A stretch of 64,000 bases of DNA, taken from assembly GCA_037179385.1 (NCBI GenBank), contig CM074193.1:38658846-38722845 (forward strand), written 5' to 3'. Every line of letters starts with the position of its first letter. The first letter of the stretch is position 1. The stretch comes from Holothuria scabra (taxonomy: Eukaryota > Echinodermata > Holothuroidea > Aspidochirotida > Holothuriidae). The notes under the pieces are model-generated. The model saw only the letters and a program-made list of their open reading frames with translations. It made no database searches and was not told the DNA's origin. Made by a program: the position numbers and the translations under genes. This document shows, piece after piece, positions 22,600-34,000 of the stretch.

Positions 22600-24975
22600 A
22601 GCCTGTAACAAAACCATGTACTGCACTGGGAGAGCTTTGATTACACATTGGATCTTCTCAGTTTGCATACTCATCCTGAATCAATAAAAGTGAGAGATTG
22701 TATCAATGACTGAATGAGTATTATTATATTGTACAGTTTTATGAGGGACCTAAGTATTAGGTTAAGGAAGCAGAAACTGTCTGGGGTGAGAAGATAAGGT
22801 CTTTAATGAACATTTGTGTGTTTAATTTCGTGCTACATTTAAAGAGTTACGTGTATGCGTTGACGTTTTGGAAGCTAACGATGAATGAGCCCGATTTTTA
22901 TGTTTCGAAAAGGGTAACCGTTAAAGGAGTTTTATAAAAAAAAAAAAAAAAAAATGAAATGACATTAACAATATTTTGTGTTTTGTTTTATTTTGTATTT
23001 TGAGTTCTTAGACTCCAGCAATTGAACGGCAACTTGCCGCATGTTTTTTTTTTTTTTTTTATTATTTTTTAATTTTTAACAAAGTTAACTTTAACAATCT
23101 TCGCAAACAGCCCCGTTTGCCCCCATCTCTCAAGACCAGCGTCAATGTTTGTCAATAATGGGAGTCTAAATACACAATAATATCAAGCATAATGGCAGTC
23201 TCATACATGTTGTAGGTGAAACTACAAAAAATATCCTTTTCAAGCAAAATCTCTATCTTGAATTTAGCTGAAAGGCCATATTCCATCAATCTTAAAGTTG
23301 GCATAAGTGCAATGAATTGATCAACATTAATTCAGTAAATCTGATGGCATAATGGTCCATTGATAGAAAATAAAAACCTTTAAAAGGAATTAATAACCAA
23401 TATTCTAATCATTACCCCATTCCATGTATGGTTGGTGTTTCCATATGGCATTACTGGATGAGATTTGTAATGCAAATTGATAATTTCGAAACATTATTCA
23501 ACACATGAGCATGTTCAGTTTTTTTCATATGGAAGCGATTCTTCGGACTTTGATGTGCATGGGTTAGGTTATGTTTTCAGATGCTTAATGCTGCTATTTA
23601 TGTATTTGAAACGAAATGAAGCTTGAAGTTTTAATTTTTGGTTTAACTGTAGTTGTGTTCAACTTACAGAAACGGCTGATTACCCAAGGACGAACTAGCA
23701 ACCAGGAATCAGTGAGGCAAGGTCTCAAATGGTTCCTTTTAATAAGTTATTGTAAATTTGAGTTAACGTTATGACAGAGTCATTAAATTTGAGTATTAAA
23801 AAATAAAAGTTAATATCTTTAAACTATTAGAAAAACGTAGCTTGTTATTGAGATGGAATTTGCGGTTAAATATGTTATTCTTATTTTATGCAACTCTTTG
23901 GATTCATCGTCCAAAAAACAAAAGATCATTTTTAATTTCTGTTTCGTTGTTAAACCACGGAGGCATTTTTATTTGGTAATGGCGCTTCCTTTTTAATACG
24001 AGGCTAACTGTTCAGTAGGGCATCTGGAAAAAATCTACTCGTGGATACGTTTCCAACAGGGGACATAAAATTATAGATTCTAAGGGATCCCGGGTAATGG
24101 CAAAAATTGGAAGTGGTAAACAGAAAACTACCTGAGTTGTGATCTTTTAAGAACATTTTATAATAATGTTTGGACAATACATTTGAACACATCATGTCCT
24201 AGCTAAATTCTAACAATAAATATGTTCGAACGTGGCGTGTATTTAAAATATTGGAAGTGCTACAAAAATTTCGACGCTAACGTTAAGGAATTTGTACAGA
24301 TCAAAATAGGTCAACAGTTAAAATGGCAGAACCCTATTGACGATAGTGAACCTAAAAAAGTCATTCAGTCCACCAAATGACTCAAATTGTAGAAAATTGT
24401 GAAGTGTGATCAGTGAAAAAGATGCCATGGGTGACGTTTGCATGATTAAACAATTTCCCTACCGGGCTTCGAAGGTCGCTTGTACTTAGGTTGACCCTTT
24501 CAAAATGTCAGATATTGACAATGATGATTCTCCTCTTCTTGCCGTCTTCCATATTCTTTTAGCTTAAATGTTTTCTCAGTTGTAATTACTAAATCCCTCA
24601 CTAATCTGTTTTCCGAATACCTTTTCCTTTTAAGAATTCTGTTTAACATGGAGTTACTGACGGATATCTTTGTTTGGCAAGTCTTTAAGTTCTTCTTGTA
24701 CTTTTCTTTTGCCTTCTGCACACAAATCCAAGACAGCTGAACTTATGTTTCAAAATCAGGACATCTGATTACAGATGAAAAATCGAGTGCGTCAGAAATA
24801 CCATCAAATATCAATCAGCGATCTTAACTGCTAAATACAAATACACTCAAAGGACACCGAGATTTAAATATTGTCGCCGAAGTGACAAAGGACGAAAGGT
24901 CTTCAGTCTTGGAAGAATTTTGCCATTAACGCATTCAATTAGTTTTACAGTTGTTGACCAACCGCTCTTTGGAAA
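22600..24975. other. Upstream region of gene A
   Basis: Contains an A run (22938-22955) and a T run (23044-23061) about 90 bp apart, otherwise unique AT-rich sequence. No TATA box or 5' UTR exon could be assigned. Confidence 0.4.
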
Positions 24976-25027
24976 ATGACAGTCTGCATGGGAAAATTCG
25001 CAGTGTTTTTTGTAGCCTTTTTTGCAG
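24976..25027 (+). CDS. Gene A exon 1, signal peptide
   Basis: ATG with A at -3 opens 17 codons rich in Phe, Val and Ala, followed by one base of a split Ala codon and a GTAATT donor. The start matches gene B, whose protein also begins Met-Thr and whose exon also ends in phase 1. Cleavage is likely just before the Arg-Tyr-Pro that both proteins share at the start of exon 2. Confidence 0.75.
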
Positions 25028-28000
25028 GTAATTATATGTTATATATTATTTAGTGGTACATAAGCAATGCAGCGTGACATCCATTATTGAATTCTAGAGT
25101 TTTAAATGTTCTAATTTATCAGTTCATTTCTACATATTATATTATTTGGTTACCACACAGGCTGTTACCCCAATAAAGTGGTAGACAATCTCTTGGATAA
25201 CCCAACAATCAACGATTATTGGGTAAACTTTAACCAATTTCAGGTATTTGACATACGTGACTAGTGTTGGTAATTTTTTTTAACCAACTTTTTTTTAGAG
25301 TGTACACTCTTAAAATAAAAAAGTGAACTACACCACTCTTTAATACACACTGGGAAAAAAGGCTCAAACTCGCTGTAAATTTACAGAATAAAAAATATAG
25401 AGAAACATAAATTTTATAGAAATGTGATGGTTATAAGTTTCCAGAACTTTGCTGTCATCCTTTTTTATTTCTTAATTTTTTTATTCTGTAAATCTACCGT
25501 AATTTTTCACATTGCAGTGGAAAAGTGTGAATTCATTCCATTAGAGTTTTAGTTCACTCCGCTAATAGTGGAACTCACTCCACACAAGAGTGAAATGAAC
25601 TCATTTTTGAGGGGGTGTTAGAGGGTCACTCTTTTTAAAAGTAGTCCACTGAAGCACTCCATCAGAAGTGAATCTTCGCTTTTTCGGGGTGAATTTCACA
25701 CTTTTTTGAGTGAATTTCCAGTCTTCTGGAGTGACCTCCAGAACCTCACTTTTCCAAGGAGTGAAGTTCACTCTTTTTATTTTTAGAGTGTACCAGTACT
25801 ATATCATCCACTCTTAACTCAAAAGAACTTCATGTGACTGGGCATTATACCCACGGAAGTACCAATTTGTTTTGCAGCTGTTCACGCCAGGTACCCCAAA
25901 ACTGCAGAGGGCAGAGTCCGTGATTACCTTCTGAACCAGGTTAACTATTCGTCTAAAGAACGACCGGTTCTTAATTCCGATCATGCTGTTAATGTAACCC
26001 TTAAACTGGAGTTCTTTGCAATGCTTGACCTTGTAAGTATAAAAAAATTAAAAGTCAAAATGCTGTAAATTAAATAATATGAGCCTCATGAAATGATGTT
26101 CAATGTCTGATGGTGTGCTTAATACTTTTCTTAAGTCGTTTAAGTACTGCAAGCACTGACGTAATTCATTAGAAAGAAATTGACATAGCATTTGTTCCAT
26201 CTGATAATTTATATTTTCCTACCCCGACAGTTCTTAACCCCCCTCAAAGTCCTACAGTTGCGTAAACCTCAAGTTAATCAGACACAGCCCTGATTTATTG
26301 CTCTGGGGCATACTTTTGTGAGCATAAGAGACCCTTTCATGTAATTAGGACACCCTTGGCGCATTTTGTGTAATATAACCTAGTCTGTATATTTTTATTT
26401 TGATGTCGATCAAAGTGCCAGTTGAGAATGTTGGTAATTCAAGTATAATAAAGGTAGAAGGAAAAAGTTTTCTTGTGGTGAACCTCTGCTTGAAACACAT
26501 TGGAAGTAATCGTAGAATTTCCAGTTTAGGATTTACTTATTATAAAAGACGTTCGAACTCCATTAAGTTTCTTTTTTAACAAGTTTGATTTTTCAATCCA
26601 GAATGAGCGTGACGAAGTTGTAACAACAACATCCTGGTTGAATTTGGTGAGTTAGCTGTAAGCTTAAAATTTATAATAAAGAGTAAAGAAAACGTTTCTC
26701 TGTATAGTTGTGCATTACATAATGCACAAAATTAAAAAAAATCTTTCATGTGAGGCAAATGCGTTTATAATTTATGATAGCCTAAAGCATAATGTGTTTT
26801 GAAATCTCAATCCAAATGCAAGACGTTGGTGACAAATTGAATCGGAGTAACCGTCCCGATCCCAACTGAGTCTGAGGACGAAATATTTCATGGGGTACCA
26901 TAGAGTTAAGATCAGTGCAAAGCGCAGGTCACACTGTAGCGATATCGGATCGGATAACTTTCCGATTTTATCAGGTTCTAATTAAAAATATCCTCCATAT
27001 TTATTCGAAAAACAAACTTCTGTCAATCTGTAGACGATTCCTATCACAAGACTACGAAAACAACAATAATGCTAATTTTTCCGAAACGTCACATCCATAT
27101 CTTTTATCGGTTACGCGTAGTCCGATAAAAGCGTTTGTCAACAAGACTTTACAACATAATCAGTTTACATTTCTTTTTTCATGGGTTGCATTTTTTTTTC
27201 ATCGGTGGCATTTTTTTTTTGTTCTTTTTAAACTGGACGAAGAAGATTGATTTTACTTAAAACTCACTAAAATCAGAACGTAATCCAACCGGCTGTAGTG
27301 TTATGATCCAGTCTTGTTACGATTTTCCTTTAAACAGCGAAAGTGCCCCACACTATTGTTCTACTTGGTAGTGTTATGGGCAGAGGTGGGGAAGGGTGCT
27401 ATAGCCCTTTTAGGATGACGGCACTCCGCCTGGAAAATGGTCCCATGCTGTCACGGAGCAATTATCCGTACGCTTAAAGATATAGACCGATATGATTTAG
27501 TTCCCTTGACGATCGTCTAAATTTTGCCTGGAAACAGATTATTTATTCACATTTTTTTCTAATTTTTAATTTTTTTGAATTAAAGGACAGCAAATGGTTT
27601 GAGGATCTTCTTCTCAATTTGGTTGGATAATATACTTTTAACAATCTAAACGGACTTCAATCGCCAGATATCAAATTTGCCTCTCATAGGCAGCTTTTCT
27701 CTTCAAAAAGAAAAAAATAAAAATGAATAAAATAAAAAAAAGAAATAAAAATCCCCTTCCAAGACAAACCTTGACCTTTTCAAGTTCAAGGCTTCAAACT
27801 TTAACTTATCTTCGATCAAATAAAAAAGTTTCCAATATAAGCCCATTATGTATATAGTTATTTGTTTGAAAAGGCAAGCATTTCGGTGCAAATGCCTAGC
27901 CCGTCCTTCAGGTATCCCATTGTTTTAGCATAGCTTACTGGGGCCAATCCTAGCAAATCCTGGTGCCACGCTGGTACTAGTCTGCTGCTTCTACGGTTTT

Positions 28001-31000
28001 ATATTTCTTTATTGATGTGAATGAGCGCAGAATAAATATAAACTTCTTTTAGAAAACGTAATACTTCAAAAGTAATTTATTGTTGTTTTGCAAATGTCGC
28101 GCATAATTTAAGATGTGGAGAGACGAGCGTCTTACTTGGAACCCCCAGGAATTTAACAACACTGACTTGGTGACAGTATACGTTGAAGAGATCTGGACAC
28201 CGGAAGTTTTCTTGCTTAACTCGTGAGTGTAGATTTTATTTTTTTTCATCCAAAATCAATTATGTCGGTGTTCTGTAGAGAACTGCTACCATTTTTGCCG
28301 ACAGCTTACAGACCCAAACCTTTTAACCCCCAAATTCCAATGTGCCTACACCCTACTTACTTAAGCCTTTCCCACAACCGTCTAAAACTCATCGTCATTC
28401 GGTTACAATCAGTTTGTTTCTTCAAGATAAATATACAAGACCCCAATGTGTAATCAAAACATTTTCTGAGTCAGTATCTGCTGTGTCATATAAGCTACAG
28501 TATACTTTGCATTTTTGAACTTGATGTCAATCAAAGTGCTGTTCTAATTGAGAATTTTTGTTCTCTGCAATTAACAACATAAATTCGTAATATCTGATAT
28601 TTTTATGATGTAATTACAAACGAGAATTAGCAAAAAGCGTATCTTGAACTCCATGTTGAGGATGCCTTTAATATGTTTGTTTCTACCTTTCTTCCGCACT
28701 TTGATAACTGCTTCCAAAATTCTTCCAGTCGTAAGAATGGTTTTAATAACAGCACAAGCCAATTTTGGATGTCAACAGGTATTGCAAACTCTTGCAAAAC
28801 TAAGCATAAGCTATACAAGAAGTATGTTCAAAAACGAACTATTGCTTACAAAGTTTTCCGCGATCGACCTCTGTTATTAGAGTTTTATTACAGAAAAATG
28901 TTTGATAACTGTAAGAACGACATTAAGAAAACATAGTCTTCCATTAACTCAATTATTCTTGGCAAGTATAAGATGAGCCAATTGAGGAAATAAGTCACTA
29001 TGGTGCCACTATCCGTGACTCCTTGGCATTAGTAATGCCTTTAACGATTTCATTATATTACTTCTGTTGGTACAAGAATTCAAAGCAGTAATCCTGAGGT
29101 TTCCACTACCTCCTTTGGTCATTATCTCAGCTCTCCAAATCCCAACTCTATGTACCTTGAATCACCCGACCATGACGAAGTTCTCCGGATTATCTATAGT
29201 CTTAAAAACTCGGCTGCAGGTCCTGATGAAATACCTCCAAAAGTGGTAAAAGCTGTTGCTTCTTTGATAGGTGATCCTTTAGTACACGTATTTAATCTAT
29301 CGCTTCAGCAAAGCTCTCAAAATTGACCATGTTATTCCTGTATTTAAGAACGGAAATAGGAACGCTGTAAGGAATTATAGGCCTACATCTGTATTACCAT
29401 GTTTTTCCAAAATTATTAAGAAGTTAATGTTTCATAGATTGTATAATTTTTTTTAGTTAAGTTTGACATGTTGTATGATTTTCAGTTTGGTTTCCTTCCA
29501 GGTCGCTCAACTACATTTTACATTTTACATTTCACATTACATTTTACATTTCACCGATTTGTTGACCAATGCTTTTGAAAAGAAACTTTTTGTTTCTGGA
29601 ACTTTTCTAGACCGCTCCAAGGCATTTGTGTGTCTACATAAAAAACACTACTAAGTAAATTATCCTACTAGGGTGTCCGAGGTGATATACTCAATTGATT
29701 TAGGAACTATTTATGTGATAGAAAACAATTCGTAGTCATTTTAATGTACATTCAAATTACCTAGCTATTAATTGTGATGTCCCCCAGAGACACACACAGT
29801 TTTCACGTTCCATGATTTTTTTCCTACTCCCTCATTTAGGCTAACATCCTTACAGCAAACAATTACTTTTACTGGATCCAATCTTTTGAACTCCCTTCCC
29901 ATTAACATTCAACGGTGTCACTCCATAAACCTATTCAAGAAATCCCTAAAACCTTTTCTGATCAGTAAACGTATCCGAGTCTTCTTCCCAGTCTCCCTTC
30001 TTCCTAGTTTTTCTCTCTGAATTTCCTGTTGCTGTTTTTCTGGATTCTCTTTCCTTTTGTTTACTTTGTTTTTTCGGAGGGCTCTTTTTCAAACTCTATG
30101 GACCTTTTCTGAGTTTCCTGCTGAGTTTCTCTCTAGTTTCGATTCGTTGTATTATTTTTTTAATTGTGTTGTAAATCATGAGTATGAATCTAATGAAGGT
30201 TGTCGAACTGAACTGAACTGAACTGAACATTCGAGTACGACGGAGATAGATAATTAAATTATGTGGAGTTGGTTCTTCGTGTAGGTCAAAATTTGATTGT
30301 GTCATACAACCTCTAATAGCCTGATAGTGTGAACCTGCCAATGTCAAATATTTTTCAGAGGGGCATATGACAACTTCAGTGCGTATGTGTTTAGTGTGCA
30401 CGCTTAAATGTGTGAAACACTATGAAAATATTGGTTATTGGTCAATAATTTCAAGTAATATAGAAATTTACATGTCTTTCCTTGAAACATTTTTAAGATT
30501 CAGTAAATATAGACAAAGAAAATCCTCATTAATTTAACATCGAATTGGAACGGGCTTAAAATCTCTCAATTGGATTGCGTAATACCCTTTTCGCGTGCAA
30601 GTTCACAGACCGTTTTTGCCAAAAATCCTGCTGTGCGCGATTTAGAGGTAAATGTGAACTTTGAATGACCTTATTCCCAAGTATGTTTTAGGTGATCTCT
30701 CAAGTCAAGAAATGAGGTGATCATAATTCAACTTGGGGAAGACCTTTCCTTGCCATTTCTTTTTCGTCCTTTTTTCCATTTTGTGTGAGTTCTACGTACG
30801 GTATTCAGAGATCCACTGTTAAAATCGTCACCGACATGCTGTAGGTTTACAGAACCAAAAATGAAGAAATACAAGGCGGATATGCAAAATGTGCTGTCAA
30901 ATTTTTGACACCAATTGACAGAACATTTTCTGTTTTCTGAATGTATTTCTTTATTTTTGTTCTGTAAATCTACAGACATTTTTAACAGTGTAGATCAAAA

Positions 31001-34000
31001 TTATGTACCATTGATCAGGTTGAAAGAAAAGCTATAAGGTTGTTTGGTCGGTAGGTCGGCGGGTTGAGATGCGGTTTTACGCCTCTGTTACTGAGCATTT
31101 GGTTCAAGTCGGCCTGGCATAAGCATTTTATGTTTGAAGTTAAGGCTCATTGCTTGTTTTTCCTACTCCATTGCTTATGTTGAGCACCAAACAGAAGTTT
31201 CCATTTTTAAGGCTTAGGTATTAGGTTGCAAGTTAACTCCAGACCTATCGGATGCTCTACCCAAGTGACCCTGCAGTCAGTGAAAATGAGAGAACCTCTT
31301 GAACGAAGTATCACTGATTCTCAACTATGCTAACGAAATCACATTTCCAATAAAAGGGGGGGGGGGGGGATTTGGTGTTAAAGTGCTTGATGAAAATCAG
31401 GGGGCACTTTGTTGTGGAGTCATGGAAAACAAAACTGTCAAAGTCCCGGGGGTTTCATATCGCAGTGACTTTCAATAGTACAAATAAAAATTACATGTGC
31501 TGTCACCATCAAATACCGCCTGGAAATCAAATCTTATCCAAGACTAATTAAATGGTTTTGCATTACCCCGAAGAATCGCTTTGGCACACATTTCTAAAAA
31601 ATTGATAAATTTACATAATTCCAAAACGGCTGCAGTGGAATATGATATTAAATCAGCTCATTATTGTACGAAAAGTAACTTTTGACTTATAGGTTAAGTC
31701 ACGATAATGATATATGAGAAGTAAAACTGTTAAACTAGACCGCTTGTCAGAAACACTTCTTCAAAGCCTCCCTTCCAATACACATAGCAAGCGAGAACGC
31801 CTTTATGAAAGCAATTCAAAATTTATTTAATTGGGTTATTTATTTAATTGGGTTGGGTATTTAACAGCATGACTGAAATAAGCTGCTAAATAAAAATATC
31901 AAGAATATTATTAAAAACCCCACAGATGTTTGTAACGATATCTGTTGTTATTTTAGGACAGATATTAACAGAAACCGAGCTATACAGATGTAAGCCAAGT
32001 TACCTAACATGTTCGAGAAACGAAATAAAATAACAAGGAGCTCGATGAAAGTTAAGACTTTGAGGTATAAACCTAAGTTGAAACTATGAAATCAAGTGGT
32101 AAGGATTTAATGAAGAACATCAAATAAGTTGGTAACATTCCCATTTCCTTATCAGGGTAGGTGTTGTGACCTTTTCCGTTAAGAACAAAAAAAAATGACG
32201 ATATTCTTAAGTCAAAGAAGAATTGTTTTGCAGCTTTTCAAAGTACAAAGTCGTAAGTAGAAGACGCGAGTCTGAAACGGTGTTCAACTTTTATTAATAT
32301 CAACGTTTCTGAAAGTAGCGAACTGAACGTAAACAAGAAAATAAGGAATTGGGGCATTTTTCGTTCGCCTACTTTATCTCATTACGTCATCACTATTTTT
32401 GTTTTCATTGAACGGTTTATAATAATCCAATTAAAATCACAAAATGCAATAGACTCATTCAGTGTTTACAAACAAACGCCGCCACGTCAAAAGAGCCTGT
32501 AAGGAATACTTACACTATCCTCACAGTGAAAGGTATAGATTGTTATTCGTCTATTTCTGAGTGCAATTGCGCAAGCCTAAAAACGCATATAGCGTGTTTT
32601 GTTAATCCATGCCAATCAGTAACGAAACCGTGAACACCCTTATACCAGATTTATTTGTAACCATCTGCGTCCAACATTTATTTTCTTATTTACCTATATA
32701 ATTAGGTTGAACACCATTGGTTCAAGTATTGCTTCGTCGGAGCAAAGGAAGATACTACTCACTTCTGATGGAGAAGTATTATTTGGGGAGCCCTTAATAC
32801 AAGCAAGCCAGTGTCCCATGTCGTAAGTACAGTGCTGCAACGTTAATAGCCATTCCATTTATGAAAGACTTGCGATTTTGTGACATCAAATTCACAGTCA
32901 GAGTAAATGGAATAGTAATACAAGTAGACAAGTACCACTTATAAATAATAAATAATTAATTATTAATTAATTTATATATGTATATATATCTATACTTACA
33001 ATTAATTTATAATTAAAACTTAATAATTAACTGATATTTATTGTTAATTAATAATGAGTTAATTAAAATGTAATTTTTAAGTATGCCTATCTTACAGTAA
33101 TTATAATAGTACCTAAACTTACACGATTGTTTCTTTGTTCTTCACAGCATTCGATACTTTCCCTTCGATATCCAAGGATGCCCGTTCATTTTCATTCCCG
33201 GAAACGAACTAGCAGAGCAAGTTTACTTCACAACAGAATTGTCAAGATACCCAAATCCAATAGAAAATTCGGAATGGGATTTTGTAGGTACATTGAACAA
33301 GAACTACATTAGTAATGCCTCGTACTATGTAAGGAATCGACCATTCGCTGCATACACTGAAGGGGCAATTTGTTTATTTTTAAAGAGAGATCCAAGATAC
33401 TATATAACGACACTAATTGTTCCATCAAGCCTGCTGTGCTTAATGTCAATGGCAAGTTTTTTGGCTCCCCCAGACAGTGGTGAGAGGATATCACTTAGTG
33501 TTTCTATGGTTCTTGGTCTTACAGTGTTCCAGCTCCTTGTAGCTGATACTTTACCTACTGCAAGCAAAGAATCGCCAATTCTAAGCATTTATCTCACGCT
33601 CACGTTTATCTTAGCATGCTTAACCGTTCCTTTCTCTCTGGGGAATATAAGCATAGCATACGGTGACAGTGAAGAAGTATCAATGTGCACAAGGTATTCA
33701 ATTAGTCGCACCTTGTTTCTTGAATATTTACCCCGAATTTTTTGTGTTCCTACTTACCGAAAAGGGATAATCAGTACAGATCTCGGATTAAGAAAAAACA
33801 GTTCACTAGTGGTAGAAAATGTCGACATGTGCGCCAAAGTTTCCACAAGTGACGGCGCTGTAAACAAAAAAAAAGTACATCCGATTGATTCAACCGCTAC
33901 AGTGAATGGCACTTTCAGAAATGCCAACGCGGTAGGTATCATAAATTCACTTTCTTCTTATAATCATGCACTGTTAAAAAGTTGGTTAAAAAAAATCACC

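Noticed and set aside
28673..29515. A functional reverse transcriptase gene
   Set aside because: Motifs are spread over several frames with stops, and the YADD block is missing.
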